From CAYTQK01 sp964439745 (GTDB lineage: Bacteria > Desulfobacterota > Desulfobacteria > Desulfobacterales > Desulfosudaceae): a stretch of 9,366 nucleotides of DNA. The notes beneath the pieces were generated by a model. It was not told the origin of the DNA. It worked only from the letters and a program-made list of their open reading frames with translations, and made no database searches. The translations under genes and the position numbers were made by a program. Location of the stretch: positions 1 to 9,366 of the forward strand of contig CAYTQK010000122.1 in assembly GCA_964439745.1 (NCBI GenBank). The letters are read 5' to 3'. Positions 1 through 6,250 of this stretch are shown here, one piece after another (positions within the stretch are counted from its first letter, which is position 1; each line of letters starts with the position of its first letter).

Positions 1-505
1 GGCCCACCACCACCACCTCGGCGCCGCTGGTTTCCACGCCGGCGCGGATGATCATTTCCTGGATCCCGGCCGGGGTACAGGGCGGGAACTTGACTTCATT
101 GCCGCCGATCATCAGTCGGCCGACATTGACCGGATGGAAACCGTCGACATCCTTGTCCGGGTCAATGGCGTTGAGAACTTTTTTATCATCAATATGATCC
201 GGCAGCGGCAGCTGTACCAGGATACCGTCAATGGAGTCATCCTTGTTGTACTTGTCGATCAGGGCCAGCAGATCCGCCTCGGAGATATCCACCGGCTGGG
301 AATCCTGCACTTCCTTGAAGCCCACCCGATGGGCCGTCTTGATCTTCAGGGTGACATACGACATGGAAGCCGGATTCTCGCCGACCAGGATGGTCACCAG
401 GCCCGGTACCCGATTGTGTTTTTCCTTGATCTGGCTGACTTCCGCGGTAATTTCTTCGAGAATCTCTTCCCGGATTTCCGTTCCCTTAATCAGTTTTGCT
501 GTCAT
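1..505 (-). CDS. folD: FolD, bifunctional methylene-THF dehydrogenase/cyclohydrolase (N-terminal part, runs off left edge)
   Basis: FolD is the cytoplasmic enzyme that interconverts 5,10-methylene-, methenyl- and 10-formyl-tetrahydrofolate, supplying one-carbon units (and, in acetogens and many sulfate reducers, serving the Wood-Ljungdahl pathway). The first 168 residues are visible. Family landmarks are the VGENPASMSYVTLK segment with Tyr50 and Lys54, equivalent to the active-site Tyr/Lys pair four residues apart; DGILVQLPLP at about 93-102; DVDGFHPVN at about 119-127; and the PPCTPAGI segment that precedes the NAD(P)-binding half. The dinucleotide-binding half is cut off just after a VVVVG strand. 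ATG at 503-505 is preceded by GGAG seven bases upstream, which fixes the start. It lies 46 bases downstream of dctM on the same strand with no terminator between, so it may be co-transcribed with the TRAP genes. Identity is very secure; the operon link is inferred. Confidence 0.96.
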   Translation of the reverse strand, partial: MTAKLIKGTEIREEILEEITAEVSQIKEKHNRVPGLVTILVGENPASMSYVTLKIKTAHRVGFKEVQDSQPVDISEADLLALIDKYNKDDSIDGILVQLPLPDHIDDKKVLNAIDPDKDVDGFHPVNVGRLMIGGNEVKFPPCTPAGIQEMIIRAGVETSGAEVVVVG

Positions 506-551
506 TTTTTTACTCCTTTTTAACAACGTTAATCAATTTACGGATTATGTC

Positions 552-1847
552 TTATCCCAGGAAACCCAGCACCCTCGGCAGCCACAGGGTAACCGAAGGC
601 AGATAGGTGATCAATCCCAGCACGATCAACTGAATGATCACAAACGGCAGCACCGCCTTGGAAACGTAGATAATATCCCGTTCGGCAATGGCGCCGGTAA
701 TATACAGGCTCACGCCCATGGGCGGCGTACAATATCCAATAGCAAGATTGACGGTCATAATCAACCCGAAATGCATGGGATCAATGCCGAAAGCGTCCAG
801 CATGGGCAGAAAGACCGGCCCCAGGATCAGCGTGGCCGAGATAATGTCCATGAACATGCCGATAACCAGCAGCATTGCATTAATGGCCAGCAGAAACATG
901 ACCGGCGACTGGATGCTGGAGATGACCGCGCTAGTAATCTGGCCGGGCAGATTTTCCAGGGCCAGGTAACGGCCGAAGCAGGTCGCCCCGGCCACGATGA
1001 TCAGCAGGGTGGCCGAGGTGACGGCCGAGCTGACGGTAATCTGCTTGACGGCTGAAAATTTCATGCTCTTGTGGATAAACAGTTCCACGACAAAGGCGTA
1101 GATGCAGGCCACCACCGCCGCTTCGTTGGCGGTGAACATGCCCGAAAAAATCCCGCCGAAAATAATCACCGGCAGCAGCAGGGACCAGATACTCTCGCGC
1201 AGCACCCGCAAAAACTCCCGGGTATCGGGAATGGGCTTGCGCTCAATGGTGGTGTCCTTGCGGAAAAAGAAATAGGTATAAACACAGACGCCGAAAATAA
1301 TCAGAAAAGAGGGCACGAACCCCGTCAGAAAGAGTCCTTCCAGGGAAACATTGCTGATCATGCTGTAGAGGATCATGCCGATGCTGGGCGGCACGATCAC
1401 GCCCAGGTTGGGAGAAGTGGTCATCACTCCCAGGGTATAGGATTCGTCATACCCGTTTTCGATCAGGGCCGGAATCATGAAGGACCCCAGGGCGACCACG
1501 GTGGCCACGGTCGACCCGGAAATGGCGCCGAACAGGCCGCAGGCCAGCACCCCGGCCATGCCCAGGCCGCCCGGCAGCCAGCTGACCAGGGCGTTGGCGA
1601 ATTTGGTCAGCCGGTCCACAATGGATCCGGCCGTCATGATATTGCCGCACAGAATAAAAAACAAAACCACCACCAGCGCGAAATTATCCAGGCTGCGCAG
1701 CATGGTCTGCACCAGCAGCATTACCGGCAGATCGGTGAACAAGAGGAAACTCAATACCGCCGTAAAAAAAAGGCACATGAACACCGGCACGTAAGCCGCC
1801 ATGCTTCCCAGCAGTATCAGTAAAACGATCAGATAACTGATTTCCAT
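552..1847 (-). CDS. dctM: TRAP transporter large permease (DctM family)
   Basis: This is the large membrane subunit of a tripartite ATP-independent periplasmic transporter. It forms the ion-coupled translocation channel for an organic acid delivered by the binding protein. At 431 residues it has the usual DctM length and is hydrophobic throughout, with many predicted membrane helices. Family signatures are GVIVPPSIGMI at about 149-159, the following SLEGLFLTGFVPS stretch (168-180), GMFMDIISATLILGP (330-344), and the C-terminal HFGLIMTVNLAIGYCTPPMGVSLY region (359-382). ATG at 1845-1847 has an upstream AAGGA. The gene starts 31 bases after the dctQ stop, consistent with a dctP-dctQ-dctM operon. 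The substrate cannot be read from the sequence; the symbol is the family name and does not imply C4-dicarboxylates. Membrane location and family are secure. Confidence 0.95.
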   Translation of the reverse strand: MEISYLIVLLILLGSMAAYVPVFMCLFFTAVLSFLLFTDLPVMLLVQTMLRSLDNFALVVVLFFILCGNIMTAGSIVDRLTKFANALVSWLPGGLGMAGVLACGLFGAISGSTVATVVALGSFMIPALIENGYDESYTLGVMTTSPNLGVIVPPSIGMILYSMISNVSLEGLFLTGFVPSFLIIFGVCVYTYFFFRKDTTIERKPIPDTREFLRVLRESIWSLLLPVIIFGGIFSGMFTANEAAVVACIYAFVVELFIHKSMKFSAVKQITVSSAVTSATLLIIVAGATCFGRYLALENLPGQITSAVISSIQSPVMFLLAINAMLLVIGMFMDIISATLILGPVFLPMLDAFGIDPMHFGLIMTVNLAIGYCTPPMGVSLYITGAIAERDIIYVSKAVLPFVIIQLIVLGLITYLPSVTLWLPRVLGFLG

Positions 1848-1878
1848 GCCAATGTCGTCCTTGCGTCTGTCCTTGTTT

Positions 1879-2428
1879 CTACCCGTCGCTGCCGGAGGGC
1901 TCGGTGTCTACATCGTCGTCCCCGTTACCGTTGTCGGGGATGCCGAAGACATCCTTGCCGGTAATATCATAATAAATGATCTGCAGGGTCCGGATAAACA
2001 TCAGAAATCCCATCAGCGGCAATATGGCAAACACGTATACCAGGGGAATCTGCATGATAATGGTGGACTGGTGGCTGGCGGCCTGCTGGGCCGCGATTTT
2101 CCATCCGAAAACCATCATCATCACCGAAAAAACCAGGGTGATCCCGTTGCTGAAATAGGCCAGCGGCTTTTTCACCCCCGGCACCAGCTGCACCAGGGCG
2201 TCGATCTTGATCATGGAGCCGTTCTTGATGGCCGCGCTGCAGCCGATCAGGGTAGTGTAGATAATCACGATCCGGATGAGCTCTTCTGACCAGGCCAGGG
2301 AATAACCGAACCCGTAACGCAGAATTACATTGGCGAACAGGGACACCAGTGCCACGATAACGGTCAGAAAAAGGGTCCAGGATTCGAAANNNNNNNNNNC
2401 CCAGAACCCGCATAATTTTTCCCAGCAT
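1879..2428 (-). CDS. dctQ: TRAP transporter small permease (DctQ family), interrupted by a scaffold gap
   Basis: This is the small four-helix membrane subunit that pairs with DctM in TRAP transporters. The typical first-helix signature is visible: LFANVILRYGFGYSLAWSEEL, where Arg-Tyr and the Trp-Ser-Glu-Glu motif match the family. Three further hydrophobic segments follow, and the protein ends in an acidic tail (GDDDVDTEPSGSDG). The chosen start is ATG at 2426-2428 (MLGKIMRVL), behind a GGGGGA purine tract. A TTG at 2457 and a GTG at 2446 are alternatives but sit close to the terminator. Ten N at 2390-2399 interrupt codons near residue 10. The sequences before and after the gap are in different frames as written, but rejoin if the true gap length is a multiple of three, including zero. 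The frame break is therefore probably an artefact of the placeholder. It lies between dctP and dctM. Confidence 0.9.
2390..2399. other. Scaffold gap (10 N) inside dctQ
   Basis: A run of exactly ten N, typical of a fixed-length placeholder between joined contigs. The true length is unknown. If the flanks are simply abutted, the dctQ reading frame is restored (VLG running directly into FESWTLF on the minus strand), so little or no sequence may be missing. Confidence 0.97.
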
Positions 2429-2457
2429 GCCTTTTCCCCCGGACACCCGGCAGTCAA

Positions 2458-2493
2458 TTAAAAAAAGGGAGGCTGAAAAAAGATCAGCCTCCC
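2458..2493 (-). terminator. Intrinsic terminator or attenuator between dctP and dctQ
   Basis: Reading the minus strand, a perfect 10-bp stem (GGGAGGCTGA at 2467-2476 pairing with TCAGCCTCCC at 2484-2493) closes a 7-base loop and is followed at once by seven U (2466-2460). This is a canonical rho-independent terminator oriented to stop transcription leaving dctP. It starts 53 bases after the dctP stop and about 30 bases before the dctQ start. Because dctQ and dctM lie directly downstream on the same strand, it probably acts as a leaky terminator that gives more binding protein than permease. The structure is seen directly; partial read-through is an inference. Confidence 0.88.
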
Positions 2494-2546
2494 CGGATCA
2501 ATATCAACGGGTCAACATCACCATTCAGGTTTAAATGATACCAAAC

Positions 2547-3776
2547 CTACATTTCTTCGGAGACGGCCTCTTCCCCGTTTTCCAGATAATCCTGAACCTC
2601 TTGCAGGTAGTTATCAGGCCGGTAAGTGTCGCCTTCGTGTAATTTATTTATTTTGTCGCTGAATTCTTCATAGACGGTTTCCGCCTGTTGCCGTAACGTC
2701 TCCATCTCCGATTCAGGCAACTTGAAAAAGGTGACGCCATCAGCCTTGGCGGCGGCAATCTGCTCGGCTTCCTGATCAACCGTCTGCTCCCGTATATCCG
2801 CACAGACCTCGTGCACCACTTCTTTAAAGGTCTGCTGCAGATCTTCCGGCAGGCTGTTGAACCAGTCCTTGTTGAAAATCCAGATGAACAGGCCCTGGGC
2901 GTAATTAAGCTGGGTAAAATTTTTGCAGACCTCAAACTTCTTGGTCAGGTTACAGACGATGGGAGCATGATCCAGCCCGTCGATTATGCCCTGCTTGAGA
3001 GCGACATGCACGTCCGGCCAGGGCATGACCACCGGGTTGAAGCCCCAGGCCTTGTAGCTGAGCTTGTTGACGGCGGCTTCGGCGATGCGAAACTTGACGG
3101 CCTTGGCATCCGCGATAGATTTCACGGGAATCGTGGTGGCCCAGCCGTAATTGCCATAGCCGGTGATATCCAGGCCGATGATGCCCTGGTGATCCATGGC
3201 GTTCATGAAGTGATCAAAAAGTTCTCCGCTGTTGACAAACTTGTCCAGCTTGTCAAAAGAGTCGATCAAAAAGGGCAGGTTAACCAGTCCGAACCGCGGT
3301 CCCAGGTTGGTGGCCGCCACGGAACTGACGCCCATGCCCTGGATGGCGCCTATCTGCAGCTGGTTGAGCACTTCCACTTCCCCGCCCAGCATGGAAAACG
3401 GCTTAAAATCGATATAAATCCGGCCGTCGGTCGCTTCCCACAAAGCGTCACGCATGGCAAACCCGGCGTAAACTCCCTTGATAGCGGGATGCGACACGTT
3501 GGAAACGATACATTTATATTCAGCCCCGGAGGGATCAAAATCCGGTTTCCACTGATCGATAGGCGGACCGGACTTTTTGGCCGTTTTTTCTTCGGCAGCC
3601 GGCTGCTTTTCTTCCGCCGTGGCCTGGGCCGCTTCCGAAGCCGCCGGCTTTCCTTCCACTGCGGCGGTCTCGGTCCCGGTATCCTTGTCCGAGGAACAGC
3701 CGCTCACGCCCAAACCCGCCAGCAGGGCGATGAGCACCACGCAGACGGGTATGATAATACACTTTCGTAAACTCAT
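2547..3776 (-). CDS. dctP: TRAP transporter solute-binding protein (DctP family), predicted lipoprotein
   Basis: This is the extracytoplasmic substrate-binding subunit of the TRAP system, 409 residues. The N-terminus is a lipoprotein signal peptide: Arg4-Lys5, a hydrophobic stretch, and a VSGC lipobox with Cys27 as the likely acylated residue. A 45- to 50-residue Ala/Glu/Lys/Pro-rich low-complexity linker follows (about 28-75), then the DctP fold from about 85 on. Typical elements are GGEVEVLNQLQIGAIQGMGV (131-150), VKFRIAEAAV with Arg230 in the position of the family's carboxylate-binding arginine, GFNPVVMPWPDVHVALKQGIIDG (245-267), and a helical C-terminus with SLPEDLQQTFKEVV. A strong purine-rich SD precedes ATG 3776. 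Most Gram-negative DctP proteins are freely periplasmic, so the lipid anchor plus tether is somewhat unusual. The substrate is unknown; an organic acid is expected from the conserved Arg. Confidence 0.94.
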   Translation of the reverse strand: MSLRKCIIIPVCVVLIALLAGLGVSGCSSDKDTGTETAAVEGKPAASEAAQATAEEKQPAAEEKTAKKSGPPIDQWKPDFDPSGAEYKCIVSNVSHPAIKGVYAGFAMRDALWEATDGRIYIDFKPFSMLGGEVEVLNQLQIGAIQGMGVSSVAATNLGPRFGLVNLPFLIDSFDKLDKFVNSGELFDHFMNAMDHQGIIGLDITGYGNYGWATTIPVKSIADAKAVKFRIAEAAVNKLSYKAWGFNPVVMPWPDVHVALKQGIIDGLDHAPIVCNLTKKFEVCKNFTQLNYAQGLFIWIFNKDWFNSLPEDLQQTFKEVVHEVCADIREQTVDQEAEQIAAAKADGVTFFKLPESEMETLRQQAETVYEEFSDKINKLHEGDTYRPDNYLQEVQDYLENGEEAVSEEM

Positions 3777-3781
3777 CCTCT

Positions 3782-3790
3782 CCTCCTCCT
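3782..3790 (-). promoter_or_regulatory. Repeated GGAG ribosome-binding tract of dctP
   Basis: On the minus strand the bases before the dctP ATG read AAAAGGAGGAGGAGAGG, so more than one overlapping GGAGG register is available at a workable distance from the start. It is the strongest Shine-Dalgarno sequence in the window. This fits high production of the binding protein compared with the permeases. Confidence 0.75.
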
Positions 3791-3881
3791 TTTGATGCCT
3801 GATTCCGCGCCGAAGACGCGCCCTTGCAAGCCGTCATCCGCGCCTTTCGCCATCTTCCCCCTTGAACTGCCAAGGAAAGCG

Positions 3882-4918
3882 CTACACTGGAAAGCCTATC
3901 ATATCAAGACCGACGGTCTCGTCAATACCAAACATGAGATTCATGTTCTGCACCGCCTGACCGGCGGCACCCTTGACGAGATTGTCGATGGCACTGACCA
4001 GGATGAGGCGGCTGCCGCCGGCGACAACCCGGACCCCGATGTGACACTCATTGCCGCCGCGCACAAAACGGGTTTCGGGAAAGGCGTCCGCCGGGTACAC
4101 CCGGATAAAAGGCCTGTCCCGGTAAAAACCGGCCAGAACCTCCCGGATATCCGCTTCGGAAACCGGTTTTTTCAGATCGGCGTATATCGTGGCCAGCATG
4201 CCCCGGTTCATGGGTACCAGGTGCGGCACAAAGGTCAGCCTGGCCGCTTCCCCGGCCTGCCCGGAAAGGATATGCTCCATTTCCGGGGCATGACGATGCT
4301 CAGCCACCTTGTAGGCCTTGAACGACTCGCTCACCTCGCAGATATGGGTGCCCAGCGAAGCGGAACGGCCGGCGCCGCTGACGCCGGACTTGGCATCGGC
4401 GATCAAGGTGGCCGGATCAACCAGCTTTTCCCGGATCAGCGGAATCAAGGGGAGCAGAATGCTGGTGGGATAACAGCCGGGATTGCCCACCAGGTCGGCC
4501 TCCTTGATTTGCTCCCCGTAGACCTCGCACAGGCCGTAGACTGTCTGATCGCAGAGATGTCCGGCAGCATGCGGCTGATAGGCGGATTCATACAGCGAAA
4601 CATCGGAGAAACGGAAGTCGGCCGACAAATCCACCACCCGGCAGCCCGCCGCCAGCAGGCCGGGAACAATATTCATGGGAATCTTGTGGGCAGGGCCGTG
4701 AACACTACGTCCGAGGCCGCGGCCGCTTCCTCTTCCCGGTATTCCCGGCAGACCAGGTCGACTACCCCGGCCAGCACCGGGTAAACTTCGGACAAGGCCG
4801 CACCCGCGTATTGCCGGGAAGTCACCAGGGAAATTTCTGCCCGGGGATGGGCTGCCAGCAGCCGGACCAGTTCCGCCCCGGCATACCCCGTCGCTCCGAT
4901 TACCGCCGCCCGTATCAT
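3882..4918 (-). CDS. argC: ArgC, N-acetyl-gamma-glutamyl-phosphate reductase, with an apparent one-base frameshift
   Basis: ArgC makes N-acetyl-glutamate-5-semialdehyde by NADPH-dependent reduction in arginine biosynthesis (cytoplasm). ATG 4918 opens MIRAAVIGATGYAGAELVRL, the family's nucleotide-binding GxTGYxGxEL motif. This frame runs through DVVFTALP and then hits a stop at 4673. The rest of ArgC continues in another frame from HKIPMNIVPG (start near 4688) to the stop at 3882. It includes VVDLSADFRF, the catalytic-cysteine motif GNPGCYPT, SGVSGAGR and HRHAPEME. If one G is added to GGG at 4688-4690 (plus strand), the frames join as ALPHKIPM. The protein is then 345 residues, the normal ArgC length, with Cys149 as catalytic. 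All key residues survive, so a sequencing or assembly error is the likeliest cause, but a real mutation cannot be excluded. An AAGGA lies upstream of the start. The gene is followed on the same strand, 105 bases on, by dctP, with no clear terminator between. Confidence 0.93.
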
Positions 4919-4937
4919 GACACTTACCGTCCTTCTC

Positions 4938-4953
4938 TTTCAACTGATTGAAA
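4938..4953. promoter_or_regulatory. Operator-like palindrome upstream of argC
   Basis: TTTCAA-ctga-TTGAAA is a perfect inverted repeat with 6-bp arms and a 4-base spacer. It lies 20 to 35 bases upstream of the argC start, where a bound repressor could block transcription or initiation. It does not match the E. coli ArgR box convincingly. The palindrome is seen; its function is a guess. Confidence 0.3.
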
Positions 4954-5094
4954 TAATATAAAATAACAAACCAAAGGATCTGGTTATCATGGCACCAATT
5001 CCCCGGAATGGCAATATTTTTTTACCGTTGCCGGCGACAAATTACAAGCGCTTCCCGCCTGCAAAAATTCTTTTCCTTTATCGAAGATTATGTT

Positions 5095-5113
5095 TCAATA
5101 AATTAATGATTGA
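5095..5113. promoter_or_regulatory. Second operator-like palindrome in the divergent region
   Basis: TCAAT (5095-5099) and ATTGA (5109-5113) form an inverted repeat around a 9-base AT-rich centre (AAATTAATG). With the preceding T it shares the TTTCAA/TTGA half-site words of the palindrome at 4938-4953. The two could be binding sites of one regulator. AT-rich DNA gives such short repeats by chance, so confidence is low. Confidence 0.22.
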
Positions 5114-5175
5114 GCCGTTCCGGTCGACGAAACGCCGCCCGGGCGGCCGGATATCTGCTGATACCTGTTCCCTGT

Positions 5176-5200
5176 GGCCGCGGCCGCCCCACCCGCGGCC
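5176..5200 (+). other. GC-rich hairpin in the leader of the S49 peptidase gene
   Basis: GGCCGCGG (5176-5183) and CCGCGGCC (5193-5200) can form an all-GC 8-bp stem with a 9-base loop. It ends 16 bases before the Shine-Dalgarno GAGG. No U-tract follows, so it is not an intrinsic terminator. It may stabilise or modulate the 5' leader, or may simply reflect local GC richness. Confidence 0.3.
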
Positions 5201-5216
5201 CGGACAAAAATCCAAT

Positions 5217-5220
5217 GAGG
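5217..5220 (+). promoter_or_regulatory. Shine-Dalgarno site that sets the S49 peptidase start
   Basis: GAGG lies 5 bases before ATG 5226, and the protein from this ATG begins directly with a lipoprotein signal peptide. This rules out the longer upstream reading frame opening at 4989 as the true start. Confidence 0.65.
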
Positions 5221-5225
5221 TTGCC

Positions 5226-6242
5226 ATGATCCCGGTTCCGAAAACCTTTTTTTGCAGAACATTGCCGTTCCTGGCGGCTGTCTGCCTGTTGATGGCTGCC
5301 GGCTGCGGCTTGCCGAACGTGAAACTTTTTCCCGATGCCGCCGATCCCCTGCAAGAATGCGTCCTGCAGGGAGAAGGCCCGGACAAAATCGCCCTGCTCA
5401 ACATCAACGGTGTTATTTCCGATAAAACGGAGACGGACATCATGTCCCGGGATCACCCCAGCCTGCTCCAGGAAATCATGGCCCGGATGGACCTGGCCGA
5501 GAAAGATCCGGCCGTCAAGGCGCTGGTACTGAAAATCAATTCCCCGGGCGGTACCATCACGGCCAGCGACATCATTTATAACCGGCTGATGGCCTACAAG
5601 CAGGCGACCGGCAATCCCATTGTCGTTTCCATGATGGACGTGGCCGCTTCCGGCGGCTACTATGTGGCCCTGCCGGCCGACCGCATCCTGGCCCACCCCA
5701 CCACCGTGACCGGTTCGGTGGGCGTCATCTTCATGCGGCCCAAGGTCTATGACCTGATGGACAAAATCGGCCTGGGGGTCTCGGTGCGGACTTCCGGCCG
5801 CAACAAGGACATGGGCTCCCCTTTCCGGGAAATCACCGAGGAAGAAGCGGCCGTTTTCAAAAAAATGATTAGGGACATGGGCGACCGGTTCGTGCAGAAG
5901 GTCAAACAGCATCGCCAGCCCACCCCGGCCGACCTGGAAAGCATTGCCACCGCCCGGATCTTTTCCGCGGCCGGCGCCCTGGAAGCGGAGCTGATCGACC
6001 GCGTCGGCTACCTCGAGGAGGCCCTGACCGAGGCCCGGAATCTGGCAGGTCTGTCCGATGACGCCAGCGTCATCACCTACCGCCGGACCCGCTATACCAA
6101 TGATACCATTTACAACACGCTTTCTTCCCGGTCCGAAGGCCCCCGGCCTTCCCTGGTCAATATTGACCTGCTGCGCGACCTGCCCGGCTTTCGAACCGGT
6201 TTTTACTACCTGTGGTGGCCGCCGGCCGGCGCCGGCCAATAG
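5226..6242 (+). CDS. sppA: S49-family signal peptide peptidase (SppA-like), predicted lipoprotein
   Basis: This is a serine peptidase of family S49, which degrades cleaved signal peptides and other membrane-associated peptides. It has 338 residues and a single S49 domain, like the short SppA forms and unlike the roughly 600-residue tandem-domain E. coli enzyme. The N-terminus carries Lys6/Arg11, a hydrophobic segment and an AAGC lipobox with Cys27, so it is probably lipid-anchored outside the cytoplasm. Catalytic landmarks are KINSPGGT (103-110), DVAASGGYYVA with nucleophile Ser142, TGSVGVIFMRPKV (162-174), and SGRNKDMGSP with general-base Lys194. The Ser-Lys spacing of 52 matches the family dyad. 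The C-terminal part includes ARIFSAAGALEAELIDRVGY, also typical. It is the first gene of the rightward unit, and the debranching-enzyme gene begins 8 bases after its stop. Family assignment is secure; the physiological substrate is not known. Confidence 0.92.
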   Translation: MIPVPKTFFCRTLPFLAAVCLLMAAGCGLPNVKLFPDAADPLQECVLQGEGPDKIALLNINGVISDKTETDIMSRDHPSLLQEIMARMDLAEKDPAVKALVLKINSPGGTITASDIIYNRLMAYKQATGNPIVVSMMDVAASGGYYVALPADRILAHPTTVTGSVGVIFMRPKVYDLMDKIGLGVSVRTSGRNKDMGSPFREITEEEAAVFKKMIRDMGDRFVQKVKQHRQPTPADLESIATARIFSAAGALEAELIDRVGYLEEALTEARNLAGLSDDASVITYRRTRYTNDTIYNTLSSRSEGPRPSLVNIDLLRDLPGFRTGFYYLWWPPAGAGQ

Positions 6243-6250
6243 ACTGCCTT

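Larger units (their letters stand above)
4919..5225. promoter_or_regulatory. Divergent intergenic region between argC and the S49 peptidase gene
   Basis: These 307 bases separate the leftward argC unit from the rightward peptidase/debranching-enzyme unit and must carry both promoters. The part from about 4938 to 5115 is clearly AT-richer than its surroundings. On the minus strand a TATATT about 40 bases upstream of the argC start is a possible -10 element, but no good -35 is visible. No convincing sigma-70 pair was found for the plus strand. The part from about 5130 to 5205 is GC-rich leader sequence. An ORF reads through this region in frame with the peptidase gene, but its translation shows no conserved features. 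Confidence 0.55.

Noticed and set aside
1071..1823. His/Gln/Gly-rich plus-strand frame opposite dctM
   Set aside because: Its odd composition is what the complement of hydrophobic membrane-helix codons gives; no independent support such as an SD or motif was seen.
2811..3770. A 319-codon plus-strand open frame opposite dctP
   Set aside because: It lacks conserved features and is fully overlapped by a convincing DctP protein with lipobox and SD.
4670..4700. Programmed ribosomal frameshifting in argC
   Set aside because: No slippery heptamer or downstream stimulatory structure is evident, and ArgC is not known to use frameshifting. A one-base sequence error or mutation is simpler.
3792..4784. 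A 330-codon plus-strand open frame opposite argC
   Set aside because: The opposite strand encodes ArgC with its catalytic motifs; this frame looks like an artefact of codon bias.
4938..5113. ArgR (ARG box) operator upstream of argC
   Set aside because: The AT-rich palindromes do not match the known TNTGAATWWWWATTCANW pattern well enough to name the regulator.
4989..5225. N-terminal extension of the S49 peptidase by 79 codons
   Set aside because: The extension is not conserved in appearance and would bury the lipoprotein signal. ATG 5226 has an SD and begins the signal peptide directly.
5103..6239. A 378-codon open frame on the minus strand opposite the S49 peptidase gene
   Set aside because: The Gly/Gln/His/Val-rich composition and lack of motifs mark it as the shadow of the real plus-strand gene, whose catalytic dyad is intact.
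6212..6250. GTG start 13 codons upstream of the debranching-enzyme ATG
   Set aside because: It would overlap the peptidase gene by 31 bases and reads MVAAGRRRPIDC, which looks like out-of-frame peptidase sequence. ATG 6251 is more plausible.
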